64,000 bases of DNA from Pleurotus djamor (lineage: Eukaryota; Basidiomycota; Agaricomycetes; Agaricales; Pleurotaceae). Each line of letters opens with the position of its first letter. Positions within the stretch are counted from its first letter, which is position 1. Of this stretch, positions 1 to 10,963 are shown in pieces. The notes beneath the pieces were generated by a model, which did no database searches, had not been told where the DNA came from, and saw nothing but the letters and a program-made list of their open reading frames with translations. The translations under genes and the position numbers were made by a program. The stretch lies in contig JAPEVF010000102.1 of the NCBI GenBank assembly GCA_029747585.1, positions 46,234 through 110,233 of the forward strand, in the 5' to 3' direction.

Positions 1-518
1 TTCCTCCTCCTCTAATCCCCGACCTCTCTTCTGAATCAGAAGAAAGCGATGGCTTTGCGAGCCCCGCGCCAGAACCGAATCTCTACACTCCGTCGACCCC
101 CCGCTCATCGCGCAGCACAGTGAGCAAGCATCCTTCACATTCAACGACGTACGACCTCTACGCTCCGAATGTCCCGTCAATATCACCGTCTGCTGCTTTC
201 CCAACGTCGCATATCTACACCGCTCCCCCTGCACCATCACATTCTTCCCATGGACCATCACATACATATCATCACCCGCCGGAAGACGTGCAGATGCAGA
301 AGGCTCGCCGTCGTCGCGACCGGGAACGCAAGAGGGAGCGCTCAAGAGAAAGAGATCGCATCAGGGATGTTCTTGTCGAAGACGATGAATACGACGCCGA
401 CCTCTGTTCCACACCGAAAGTCCGCTCCTCGTCAGCCTCGACATGCTACAAAACACTCTCCAGCGCATTCTCGAGTCTCGGTATAGAGACCGATGGCGGA
501 TGCTTGGACGGCTTCTAA
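1..518 (+). CDS. C-terminal part of an Arg/Ser-rich hypothetical protein (5' end outside the window)
   Basis: The reading frame is open from base 3, with no start visible, to a TAA at 516-518, so about 171 C-terminal residues are present. The segment is of low complexity: Pro/Ser-rich at first, then a His/Ser/Pro stretch, then a basic cluster rich in RDRERKRER-type dipeptides, then an acidic patch and a Ser-rich tail. Such RS/RE clusters occur in nuclear or RNA-associated proteins, but nothing identifies a family. It ends in a long pyrimidine-rich 3' region. The product is unknown. Confidence 0.6.
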   Translation, partial: PPPLIPDLSSESEESDGFASPAPEPNLYTPSTPRSSRSTVSKHPSHSTTYDLYAPNVPSISPSAAFPTSHIYTAPPAPSHSSHGPSHTYHHPPEDVQMQKARRRRDRERKRERSRERDRIRDVLVEDDEYDADLCSTPKVRSSSASTCYKTLSSAFSSLGIETDGGCLDGF

Positions 519-1796
519 GCGGGATCCCCGTTCCCCCGACTGTTTACGATTCCCAAACCTAGACGATTTGCCTTCCTGTGACATGACTCTGGATAGCGTA
601 CTATACTCGTCCTTGACTGCCCCCTTCCTGCCAAAGACTTTTTGTATGCCCTGCCGTCCTGCGCTAGCACTTCCTGTCTCATCCTTGCTCGCTTCCGCTA
701 CTTCCACCCCCCTAATCAGTCGACCCTTGCAATGTTCGCCATGTTCTGCCTTTACGCTATCCTGTTATCACTCTCCTCCCATCCGCTCCATCCCCCTTGT
801 ACGACACCTTCACGCCCTCCCACATTCTCACAAACTCTTTTCTTATCTTATTACTTTACTTTTTCTTCTTTGTACAAGAAAACGACTTGAACGGACAACA
901 ACAACCCTCTTCTTCCTTCACCCTTGCTCCCCCCTTCCCCCTTTCCTCCCCGTATACATTCCTCCGAATTCTTGTCGACGCGGGTTCGCATTGATGTTTG
1001 CTTTCTTGTCTCTCTTTATTTCCATCATTCCGTTGAGTATAGCGCCGCCGCCACCGCTTATAGGGATGTATGGTGTTTATCCTTTTTCTACTTATTTATC
1101 GATTATCGACTATGCAGTCAATTTCCTTCACGGCACCCTCATACATTCATAACCTACCACCAGCATTCTCTCCCCTTCATCACGAATCACGCCCACGACT
1201 ATCCTCTCTCTCCCGCTCTCCGTCTCTCCGACTGTCTCGCTCACAATTGTAATACCACTACTACATGAACCATAACATTTTTACCATTACCTCATTACAT
1301 ACTATTTTTCTTGCTCTGTTTTTTCTGTTTTTTTTTTTTGCAATCACAACGTTATAGAGTGTTTTTCAAAATGTTTCGATGCGTGCGCGAATGTGCGGAG
1401 TCCCTCAAATCTTGCATCTTCTCTCCTGGTAAACCTTCATTCCCTCCGGTTCTCACTCTAGTGACAACACACAACATCCTGGTGATTGCGCCGAACCTGG
1501 ATCCCTGGATTGCGAACGTTTGAACTCGTTGTTTGTGGGTGAGTGCATGATGCTCCCGAACATGAGGAAATCAACATTGGAACAATCAATCAATCAATCA
1601 GACAGTTTCAACGATCAATTTGGAAGAAAGAAGAAAAACGTGGATATGTGCTACCAACCAACTCCGAGCTCCATATGCATGCAACTGCAACATGGAATGG
1701 AGCTTTGCCTCGAGGCTGAACGGGAGCTAAGCGCTGAATCTTGCCTTCATTCCGTCCGATACGCAGACTCGGCTGGGTTGAAACCTGTGGTTCATC
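519..1796. other. Pyrimidine-rich non-coding stretch
   Basis: Strongly C/T-rich on the plus strand, most clearly at 600-1330, as in fungal 3' UTR or promoter DNA. Long open frames here (for example 493-1152) are made of Ser/Pro/Leu/Phe runs expected from CT-rich sequence. A short AATC tandem repeat lies near 1583-1600. No gene is supported. Confidence 0.5.
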
Positions 1797-3297
1797 GTGT
1801 TTTCTGTAGAGGATTTCCTTACCCTTCTCAAGACTTTCTCTACCCTTGTAAAGAGTCAAGCTTCGAGCTCCAAGACTAAGGATAGTACGTACGGCCACGA
1901 AACTCGCGAATTTGGGGCGGCGTTGACACGTTTATGGCACCCGTGGCGGGTTGCTATCGAATGGTATGCGAGGAGGGACCTTGCTACTTGGAGGTAAGTC
2001 ATTCGACCATATTTCGACGCGACTTAGGCTAATGCTAGTTCAGTGATTAACCGTTCGGGCACAGGCTCGTGGTATATCGGGGCACCCCTCGATGTTCGAT
2101 TCGTCCATATCTCATTTACGATAGAGTACATACGCAAACGCAACGATCGAATGGGCGAGCGAAGTCTTCGCGATCATATGCTTTTTGTTCTCTTTTCCGT
2201 CCAGACTAACGACCCTGGAATAGATTCAAAGCTTATCCCCTCCCGACCACGACTTGCATCAGCCCGTCAAAAAANTTGCGAAGACGCGACGCGACAAGCA
2301 AGGTACTAGCCTCGAGGCTCAGGCCCCAATTAAACGCGTTATTATTCTCTCTTGACTGGACTCCGATTTTCTTTCAAGGTTTTCTTTCAAGGCTTCAGCT
2401 TCAAGGATTGCCTCGAGGCGACTCAAGCATTATTCGCATCCAATCGTCTGTTATCGGGGAATTTAGATAAGGTACCACCCACACCCACGCATATAACGGT
2501 CTAAAGCTTCTTTTCTGATAGTACTTGGCTGTCACTGCCATCGGTATCGTAAGGTGCATACCGCAGACCCATCGAGTGCGTGCATCTGGCGTGCTGCCAT
2601 TGGCATGATTGAATCGTGTTTCTCACCTGCTATCCACCTAGACTCAGCAAAGGTTCAACATTCCCATTGACCTTACACACACATTGACTCGGAATCTTGA
2701 CGTGGCACAGCGGTCCTCGGGCTTGCAGTAAGTTTGCAGGATGTATATCCAGACGGAAACGGTCGAGGAATGTCAACGAACATTCGGGTGATTAGACAAA
2801 GAAAAAACTTCACAAGCTTCCCTTCCCTAGGGTTTACGATCCTCGTTTCTCTCTTATCCGACGTTATCTTTATCTCTTGACAAACGTTGGTTGTCCGCCG
2901 CGGCTGCCTGACCAGGGTAGTAGTTGGTTAAAAGGAGATGTGGTGGGATCTTGTGTTGATGGAATGATTCTTGATTCTCCATTGTGGTCGTATTCATCAA
3001 GGTATACACACGCTGGCGTATGGGTAAAGTTCGACCTCTCAACTTCCCATCTGCTGTGGCTGACTGCTATATGTAGAAGAGCTCGATGGAGGTAAGCATA
3101 TTCGGTTGTGCCAGGCTAATTGTGTACTGTCCATAGGCGTTGATCGTGGATGCGTACCCGACGGGGTGAAAGGAACTTTAGAAAGAGTGCCGTTGTTGTC
3201 TAGTATGTTCTATGGCGAGTCCTCATGCGTTCTCTGATTGCATTGCTAACTTTGTCTCCCTCTTCTTTGTAGGTATTCTTGTCCTCTCTCTCGTTTA
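1797..3297 (+). CDS. Possible multi-exon hypothetical gene, exon model incomplete
   Basis: Several stretches read like exons joined by short GT-AG introns. One open stretch runs 1797-1996 and ends at a good donor (GTAAGTC). A second piece near 2387-2470 reads GFSFKDCLEATQALFASNR and ends at a GTACC donor. A third near 2640-2730 reads TQQRFNIPIDLTHTLTRN. Pieces near 2800-2920 and 3000-3297 follow. I could not join all pieces in one phase, and no family was recognised. An ambiguous base at 2275 follows an A-run and may disturb the frame. It may be a real but unknown gene or a decayed one. Confidence 0.25.
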
Positions 3298-3393
3298 GAA
3301 GGTCAAAGGGAGGCCGTATCGGTAACCTAACATAACTCGGCTACATGTTTTGCACCAAGCTCGAGGCTTGGACTTACGTCGCATTGGTAGGTA

Positions 3394-4060
3394 TATATAA
3401 CCCTCGGAATCCCTTTGATCCCTTTCTATCAACATGATAGCACGGAGAGAAATCTTCACGCCAAGCGTGCTTGCATTTCCACGACTAAGACGTAAAGAAG
3501 CCATGGGTGGGAGCTGGACAAGCACTTTGTGGAGGTTGCGCGGTATATCTCATTGGTCCGGGGACAAGGCAACTGACAAAAGAAAGCGCCGCCGATCCTG
3601 CGGGTTTCCAATGGTCAGCTTGCTACCTGCTTCGAGGCTTTATCCCAGGCACCCGTTGATCTTGGAAGTTTTCCCGACAGTCACTTGTTTGGTCTTATCT
3701 CTCGCCGCCAGGATTCAAATTTCAGGTGCGTCAATTGTGGGCTCGTATGTAACCAGTGCAGAGTACATAATGACGGTGTTTCTTCGCTCCTTCCTTAGGT
3801 TTACCGTTCTACGCTTTACTAGACGTTTCGATGTCTTCTACCCTCGCAAAACGTTCTACAAGGGCCGCTACGGTGCCAGTTCCTGGCTAGAAGTACGCAA
3901 ACAGAGGCTCATGCTATGCTACATTCTTCGGGGAGAAGGAGGGACCGTGCCTTCCGGGCATCAAGGACGTCGACGGCGCCCTACGACTTCTCATGGTAAG
4001 TATACATCCCTTCCTCTCACGAGCCCACTTTGTTTGGCAGGACAGAACAGGACACCCATA
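3394..4060 (+). CDS. Possible hypothetical gene with an upstream TATA-like box
   Basis: A TATATAA box at 3394-3400 lies 34 bp before an ATG at 3434. The long frame from that ATG (to 4210) reads through intron-like sequence. A more protein-like reading is an exon near 3582-3725, containing VSNGQLATCFEALSQAPVDL, that ends at a GTGCGT donor. This is followed by an Arg-rich exon near 3799-3991 that ends at a GTAAGT donor. The start and the product are unknown. Confidence 0.22.
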
Positions 4061-5056
4061 ATTGAGGCAACTGAAGACACGGGAATCATGTCACGAACTC
4101 GATCCACTTCACTTTGTTTAGGCTCAGGCGATATCGGACGTCCTACTTCCCCAGGCGTTCTCCAGGCATCAAGTACTGCCTTGGGCCACCATTTAATCAG
4201 TAACTCCTGAGCGGCGCCGACTGTTGTATCATTCTCAATCCGACCTGTACTCCATTCTGTAACAAACGATAAACGAAGCCACATGCCCACTTCCCCTTCG
4301 CTCTCATTCTTCACTCGCATCACGACATGGAGCTTTCTATTTTAACTTCGCCTTCGGGGCTATCAGCGACGATTGGGTACCTCCTTTGGCATCGGCTGCA
4401 ATGGTACGACATCGACTATAATTATTATCCACCACTGTATCGCTTGCTCGCTTTACAAACGACGCGTAGAAATGTGCGCACTGGTATGACGCGTGTGGCC
4501 AGAATCCCTACATATATATACTGATACGATACTGATATTGATAGTGATATTTGATACTTAAGTACAACCTGCTCCGCTGCCAGTCGGAACCAGGTTCTTC
4601 GACTCAGATCAAACGTACGCTAAGCCACCATTTCCTATGACAGGCGGAATTTTAGATGCCTGTGGCGGCGCGGTGGCCTCAAGGAGAAGGTGCTGATGGT
4701 TACGCCTTGTGCTAGGTTACGTCCATGGAAACTCTGGCAGTCACTGGCTCGACAACGTGGGCTTCCCCTATTCTAAAGGGAATATGCCCCTGAACATGAT
4801 GAACCGCAAGGTAAACTTGCAGTAAACGTAACCGCAACGTCACCGTGAACGCTGCGTTGTGGTTCAAGTCATCCAAGCGAGGGCCATCTCCGGGATACAA
4901 GGCAGCGCTGCTCGAATGAAAGCCCCACATCTTTAGATTATATACGGCCATCAATAACGAGGCATCAATCCAACCTTGCCTGCAGTTGCTGAGGACCCCC
5001 ACGCTAATGATGAAGAATGGTAGCATGTTCATAGTGATGGTATGCACATGATCCAA
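3991..5056 (-). other. Unassigned region with two minus-strand open frames
   Basis: Minus-strand open frames at 3991-4323 (110 codons) and 4712-5056 (114 codons) have reasonable amino-acid composition, but no recognised motif links them. Between them, near 4519-4560, is an AT-rich run of tandem GATAC/GATATT units. The first frame overlaps the plus-strand model that ends near 4060, so at most one of the two is real there. Confidence 0.2.
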
Positions 5057-6116
5057 TAGTTAGGTAGTTACATAGGCGTTTAGTTAATAATGGAGGATGT
5101 AGGAATGGATTCCGAGTGGATGGGAAGACACGGAGGTTTAAGCTTGTAGGTGCAAGCAGAGCACGCATCGCGCATTGTGTTCTGATCAGAGACGCTCAGT
5201 GAGATACGGTCATAGTAGCTTCCATCGAAGGATAACGTTTCGTGGGGCAAGCGTGAGGCAAGGCAGTAAATGAGGCGTGACGCGTGATATTGATAACAGT
5301 GCGTCCGCAGTCAATGCCCCCACCGTACTCCTGTCATCGCCTGGTCACGGCACCACTCGGAATTGTGAGCACACTCGAATGTTCTATGGAGAACCAGGCG
5401 CCAGCAACATCTGAACATTCGGACACCGCCAATCCAGAGTGTACGGGTCGAACGCAGCCACAACATGGATAAATTCAGGTTTAAAGCTAAAACGCTCTCA
5501 GGAAGTTCCATCGAAGAAAGTACACCAGGTTCGTCGACCAGTTACAAGATGAGTGGGCCTTGAAGCTTGAAGGTTCGATATGGTGCTCCGAAGGTACGAA
5601 AGTGGGGTCGAAGAATCAAAGTTGTCAAACCAGTAAAGGTGCCTTGAGATGTGAGCTAACCCCAGGTTTGTTCCCTGTTCTCCGATCGGTTTCCCCTTGC
5701 CCCGGATTCCGTCTTGCCCTACGTGTTTGGCGCGATCATTGCAGAGAGAGGACGTGACCTTATCGTGAGCTCGAATAGCGTAGGTGTGGCTCCGGCGGAG
5801 GAGAAGACCTGGAATCTAGTCGTATAAACGGCTAGATTTCGGTGGGTTGGTGGATCGTTCGCAGTCACCAGTCCCATGCTGGCCATTTCGCGGAACCCAA
5901 ATTGCTATGGGCCACATGACGGGAAGCACGTTGATCGCACACCACATTGAAGATACGCCATAAGATCAGGAAGTTCAGGTTCGNAAAAGGTCAATATTAG
6001 AGATAGCACTGGGTTTTAAAGGATACGAGGTGTACGAGAGACGAGATTAGATAGGCGGAGAAGAATCCTTGGAGGTTATAGTTACGCCATACCAACGTAC
6101 TGGAAAGGCTATGTGA
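5057..6116. other. No gene seen
   Basis: Only short unrelated open frames on both strands. One ambiguous base lies near 5983. No splice-linked coding stretch, repeat or RNA gene was recognised. Confidence 0.4.
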
Positions 6117-6815
6117 TCAAGGGACCTTGAGTGCTTCTGTCGGTGGTGGTACATAACGTATAGGTCTGGGCCACGGAGACTGGAGGAATAGAGTAGCCTC
6201 ACAGAGGAAATTCGATGACGTCGGTGGCAGCTGTCCGTAGTAGCCTGCATATGTAGGTACCAGTAGCAGGTCCCTCGATGCCCGGAACCTAGCCAGTGTG
6301 CATCGGGTCAATTTGGGTGGTGTTGGCAAGGTTAATCTTCTTGGGGAGAGCAGGAGACTAAAGATATACCGATGGTGTGTCAGTGAAGTCGGGTTGTCGA
6401 CCTTGTGACCCCTGGATCGGACTTGGTGATATTGGATGAGGGGTACATCGGGGAGGACGCTCCGGTTCCGTTGAACATCAGGAGACTGGAAGACCGGGTC
6501 AGGCTCAGTTCCGTCGTAGTAGGAACGTTTGGAAGACAAAGAGAGCGCCGCTATAAGGAAATAGACTAGACTTGACGGTCGTAGATTGTCGATCACGGCA
6601 GAACAAGGGGGAGTCACTAAATCGGTCTCGCTTAGGACCCCTTGCGAGGCGAGAGGTGTGTCGTCGTAGAGAAGAAAGAAGAGATTTGATTGACAAAGGG
6701 AGTTCGCAACCATAAACCTATCTCTTGACTCCAAGAGCACTGATCCAAAAGGAGAGTTCAATCGGGATGCGCCCCGTTCTTCCGTAGCAAGGTCGGTCAC
6801 CCAGCGCAAGAGCAT
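6117..6815 (-). CDS. Uncertain 232-codon open frame
   Basis: A single long minus-strand frame begins MLLRWVTDLATEER and ends at 6117. It has two moderately hydrophobic stretches but no signal peptide or family motif. The length is unusual for chance in this genome, but the Leu/Ser/Pro/Arg composition is also what an antisense or non-coding frame can give. There is no supporting intron structure. It may not be a gene. Confidence 0.2.
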   Translation of the reverse strand: MLLRWVTDLATEERGASRLNSPFGSVLLESRDRFMVANSLCQSNLFFLLYDDTPLASQGVLSETDLVTPPCSAVIDNLRPSSLVYFLIAALSLSSKRSYYDGTEPDPVFQSPDVQRNRSVLPDVPLIQYHQVRSRGHKVDNPTSLTHHRYIFSLLLSPRRLTLPTPPKLTRCTLARFRASRDLLLVPTYAGYYGQLPPTSSNFLCEATLFLQSPWPRPIRYVPPPTEALKVP

Positions 6816-6947
6816 GCCAACAGTCCAGTTGGCGGGCAGCTTAGCATTGAAAAAGCAAAGACTGGCTTGGTGTAGAACGTCACTAGATGATTAGTGCAGG
6901 TCCTGGTGGATAATAAGCCCGAATGTCCTATCAGGATGTTGTCCTTG

Positions 6948-7288
6948 TTGTGTTTTTGTTGATTCAGCGCACGGTTGCAGAACGGATGTGCCATCCTGCG
7001 CCTCCGAGCTGGCGGTTCGCCCGATCAGTGGTGGCGCTGAACCAGTCTAATCTAATTGGCCGTTATCGAACCAAACATTCAAACCAGCGATGCACGTTTC
7101 CTGACCTTCGAATTTTTTTCTTTCTANCGAAACGTTTNGACGTGGTCAAGTTCCGTGGAGCAAAAACATAACACAGGCCTCGGGCGACGCAACGAAAGTG
7201 GTCAAAGAAGAAGCTCCGTACAGCGACCAACGTGGAATTTGAAAAGGGCTTGAAGCTTGACGCGGTCGATAATCGATAATTATTGGCT
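6948..7288 (+). repeat. Dispersed repeat, copy 1
   Basis: Long blocks match 10027-10290 in the same orientation. Shared blocks include CAGCGCACGGTTGC, CTGGCGGTTCGCCCG, CATTCAAACC, TTTCCTGACCTT followed by GAATTTTTTT, GACGTGGTCAAG, and CGATAATCGAT near the end. Copy 1 has extra sequence (about 7038-7072 and 7156-7185) that copy 2 lacks. No coding capacity and no clear terminal inverted repeats were seen. It may be a SINE, a solo LTR or another non-autonomous element. Ambiguous bases occur at 7127 and 7138. Confidence 0.75.
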
Positions 7289-7429
7289 ATTGATTCTAAT
7301 TTCTCTGTTCGCGTGAGGTTCCTTCGACTTACAACTGTCTTAATGGATACTCCACGTATGTGCTTACCAGGCGATATGTGCTCGGGTTGTCTATTCTAAC
7401 AGGATCGATTGTCATCCTCTCGTCATAGA

Positions 7430-7907
7430 GGCTGGTACTACAACGAGCCTCCTCGGGTTGAAGGGTTCGTCAATAAGTTCAGCATCACGTGGCTTCCACT
7501 ATTACGGTCTTCAAGCTTCAATGCGCCAATCTCTTCCTCAACCTCCGCGGCCTTTCGTATCCTCAAAGTTGATGGGCACAGCAACCATCGTGGCCACAGC
7601 ACCACAGTCTTCGGGAATATGCTGTTCTGCAGGCTTAGAAGCGGGAAGGACTTACGCACTCTCGAGGACAATTCACCAAGCTTGAGGCCTTGAGGGTTGA
7701 TCGACGCCGGTGAGTACACTTTGAATATCTTCTGATAGATTATCAACGGATTTGAACTCTTCTTCGGCGTGCGCCTCGACTGTTTCGAGCTCAGGCGGGC
7801 CTGGTATGGGAGCAGGAATGGGAAGTGGAAGGCCTGGCGTGTCATGGGTTTGGAGGGACAACTGGCGTACTCTCACTCCAGAGCCGCTCGCAGACAAACC
7901 CTATATA
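7430..7907 (-). CDS. Possible hypothetical gene with an acidic coiled-coil-like segment
   Basis: On the minus strand an exon-like stretch starts just after an acceptor (ATATAG) near 7908. It contains a Pro-rich part and then acidic sequence (EAHAEEEFKSVDNLSEDIQS, 7752-7800 region). After an intron-like gap come a KLGELSSR segment and RKAAEVEEEIGALKLEDR near 7540. The Leu/Glu/Lys spacing suggests a coiled coil. Exon joins are tentative, the 5' end was not found and no family was recognised. It would be divergent from the HNH-type gene at 8388. Confidence 0.25.
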
Positions 7908-8387
7908 GTGGTGAGTGGTGCGATACGTGCCTCTGGTATACCCGCTAACCCACGAGCTTCAGGAGCCTTGATACCACAGTGCTGGTCGGTGAACAATACG
8001 CGTATCCAGATAACCAATCGAAACAAGCGTGTAAGGGATTCCCGACTCTGAACAAGATCTGTTGAAGGCGAAAATTCGGAGTCCTAACACCAGTCTGCAA
8101 TCAACCACCATATCCTTCATATCTGTCTCACGAAAGTGCTGCCTGTTGCCGCACTGAAGGACTTCGACAAAGTTCAGCAGGTATAGGGATCAGGATTCAG
8201 CAAGTCTTATACTATGGCGTGATCTGTAGAGTCATGAAACCCAAGGTATGAGATTTGCCGCAACAACGGTTGGTGGTCAACACCAACGGGTCCCTCGTAC
8301 TAGGGGAAGAGCACTGACCAAGTTGTCGACAGGAGCGGAGCGGCAGGGGGCTATAAGGACGTTTAGCGCTTTAGCGCTTACCGCCAA

Positions 8388-9677
8388 ATGGTCTCGTTCT
8401 CCCTTCCCAGCATCACAGACGCCCCTCCGACTGTCTGCCTCGATATACCCTTGTCGGTTATTGAAGGCTTATGTCGTTACCCCGTGAAGTGGCTTCGATA
8501 CGTTGGCTGGGCTATCCTCTTCACGGATGGATTCATAACGCGTCAATCCGATCCAGACTCTGCCCGAGTTGCTGATGATGAAGAATTGTCGGACACAGAC
8601 GTTTTGTTCTACAACGCACCAGGTATGATATATGATCCATCAATCTTCCTCCTGCTATGCATTGACTCCCCGTGTTCTTTAGGTCTCCAAACCTCCTGTG
8701 CTGTAGATATAAGTGTTGGTCGTCAACGCGGGGATTCTGTCCAGTCTCTTAAGATGCGCGATCCCGACTTTCCCTTGGACGTGCGTACTAGGGACGGCGC
8801 GTGTATTTTCTCCGCAGACGATACCTTGACGCAAGCCTCCCATCTGATTCCATTCGCCAGGGGTAGCCCTGTAAGTTTTCCGGCCTACTGCTCGTTCTGC
8901 ACCCATCTGACATGTCCTACAGTGGTTGAACATCCTCGCGAAGGAAAGAGGATTCGGAGTCACTGACATCGACGATGTCAGGAACGGAATATTACTCTTG
9001 AATGCCGTCCATGGATTCATGGAGAGAAAGTGTATCGCGATCCTCCATGTACGTCACTGATTCGAACATACATGATTGCCCCCTGTGCTGATTCGTATGG
9101 TTGCAGACCCCCAACCACATCCTTGACTGCGCCGACATCCCCCCCTGATACTCACATCGCTACTGACCCCCGAACTCCCACCTTCCCGAATATTGGACAA
9201 CGCTACACTCTACAGCATCTCAAATTGTCGACCGCGAGTGCCAATACACTAGGGGTTCTTGCTAGTAATAACTCCGATGCCCGTTTCCGGGACGCTCAAG
9301 AATCTATTCTTCCTTATCCTCCCATATTGCACTATTCCTATGGCCTTGCAGTTTTACTCAGCTATACGAGTGATGAATGTCAAGCAGACTGGAAGAACTC
9401 GAATGTCTGGACACGCCCTGAGGACTTTACACAGACCACACCGACTGACCCAGTCGAGTGTCCCTCCCTCTTTGGCAACGGAGATCCAGAAGGTCGTGAG
9501 CAGTTGGTCTTGAATTACTTGGCTGCCTTCTCTCATCGTCGCTATATGATGAGGGAGCAGGAACTCTTGGAAAAGCAGCAAGTAGCAATCAAGTCTTGGC
9601 TCAGTAATTGCGCAGGCGCAGGGGCATCGCACGCCTCCCATGACTTGTCACCAAGTCCGCCTCCCTTTGACCAATGA
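8388..9677 (+). CDS. HNH-nuclease-domain-like protein, frame interrupted or mis-spliced
   Basis: Four exons are proposed: 8388-8622, 8683-8870, 8923-9048 and 9107-9677, with introns of 60, 52 and 58 bp. The N-terminus contains IPLSVIEGLCRYPVKWLRY, as I recall from fungal HNH_2-type proteins. The core has RDGACIFSADDTLTQASHLI, then PFARGSPW, then a DDVRNGILLL segment with a later His (AVHG). This matches the C...H...N...H layout of HNH domains. Using the natural donor at 9049, the last exon hits a TGA at 9146, directly after a run of seven C at 9139-9145. Removing one C gives an open frame to 9677. An alternative donor at 9030 (GTGTAT) avoids the stop but loses conserved-looking residues. So it is either a pseudogene, a base error or an alternative splice. 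The role of such fungal proteins is unknown. Confidence 0.6.
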
Positions 9678-10026
9678 CCAGCACCCCGCTGCCTGCGACA
9701 CCATCCATATTTGTACGACAGCCCCCTCTGCACGAAAGCCACTTTGGAAAATCAAAACTTCTAGTCCTCAATGAGTAATCCGACGCGTCAAGGAGGATTC
9801 CCGCGTGCGACTTCTATCCAACAACTTCAAACTTACCTAGTTCAGCTCTATCATTAACTTCGCACAGACTCCAGCGTATCTTCAACGACTAGTCTCAGCG
9901 CTCCCATCCATGAATCCATGAAACTGCCTCCCCACGACGCAGCTTATGCATCACCCCGGCTGAGTCAATGAACACTTCCCAACCTCTACTTAATCCCTTG
10001 TATCGTACTCCTCAGAATAGTGCTAT
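9678..10026. other. No gene seen
   Basis: The 3' flank of the HNH-type gene. No coding stretch or repeat was recognised before the second repeat copy begins. Confidence 0.4.
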
Positions 10027-10290
10027 TATGCTTTTGTTGACCCAGCGCACGGTTGCGGAACGGACGTGCCATGTTGCTCCTCCAAACTGGCGGTTCGCCC
10101 GTTAACCGAAGCATTCAAACCGGAGGTGCAAGTTTCCTGACCTTTGAATTTTTTTTCTTTCTCTTTCGACGTGGTCAAGCTCCGCAGGATAAACAACAAA
10201 AATGGTCAAAGAAGCTCCGCACAGCGATCAGCGTGGAATTTGGAGAGGGCTTGACGCGGTTAAATTGGTCGATAATCGATGATCGGCTAT
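10027..10290 (+). repeat. Dispersed repeat, copy 2
   Basis: A direct copy of the element at 6948-7288, shorter by internal deletions. The copies share their start (TTTTGTTGA followed by CAGCGCACGGTTGC) and their end (GGTCGATAATCGAT). It lies about 150 bp upstream of the small Cys-rich gene and might contribute to its promoter region (inference). Confidence 0.75.
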
Positions 10291-10441
10291 GTTTGCATTC
10301 GGCGTGACGCCACGCCGTGACCCGAGGTCACCAGGAGGCCCCTGAAGATGCATAGAGCAACACCAAAAGTGTCGAGTGCGGCCAGCCTCTTTACACGCAC
10401 TGTTTGAGCGGCCAGCGGCGCCTCAGCCTTGTTTTCACACC

Positions 10442-10788
10442 ATGGGTAAGTACCTGCTGATAGGTCATAAATGAAGCGTTCTGGCTGACCTACTGTTGAG
10501 GGGACCAATACAACGGAAACATCCAGAACTCGAACGTGGGAGGGCGAGGCAATCAAAATTCAGCAGGTGGAGGGGCAGGTTGGTCGCAGCAGGTAAGATG
10601 TGACCTTATCATACGCATCTTGAATGCAATACTGAAGAAAAATACAGCAGGCGAGTAGCAATGGGCAATCCCACCACCATCAAACGTATTATGACTACAG
10701 TCAACACACCCATCGTCACTACTACATGTGTCAATGTTGCTGCCACAGTGGACCAGAGAAATGTGGTTCATGCCGCACTCGTTGCTGA
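10442..10788 (+). CDS. Small Gly/Asn/Gln/His-rich protein with a Cys-rich C-terminus
   Basis: Three exons join in phase: 10442-10445 (ATG plus one base), 10501-10592 and 10648-10788. Donors are GTAAGT and GTAAGA. They give a 78-residue protein. The N-terminal half is rich in Gly, Asn and Gln (MGDQYNGNIQNSNVGGRG at the start). Then come a Gln/His/Tyr-rich stretch and a tail with seven Cys, including CQCCCHS and CGSCRTRC. There is no signal peptide. It resembles the general style of small fungal proteins with a disordered front and a Cys-rich end (metal binding or palmitoylation are possible). Consistent phase over two introns and an exact stop argue for a real gene. The family is not recognised. 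It is convergent with the transporter gene at 10964. Confidence 0.55.
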
Positions 10789-10963
10789 TCGGAAATAGAG
10801 TTGTCATTATCTTCCTGATGTACTCCCTTAATGTGCGCCGCGGCACTCATCGCGCTGCAAAAGATTTGTGTCGAAAGCTCGTGAGGGTTGAAAAGGAAGG
10901 AAAAACTGGCATAATTTGTAGCACGCCAACGGGACTACATCAAGTAAATGAATACACGGACAA

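Noticed and set aside
493..1152. A 219-codon open frame in the CT-rich region
   Set aside because: Composition is what CT-rich DNA gives in any frame, and it overlaps the 3' end of the first gene. No motif.
3434..4210. A continuous 258-codon frame
   Set aside because: It runs through intron-like sequence with donor and acceptor signals. Other frames in the same DNA look more like protein, so the continuous form is unlikely.
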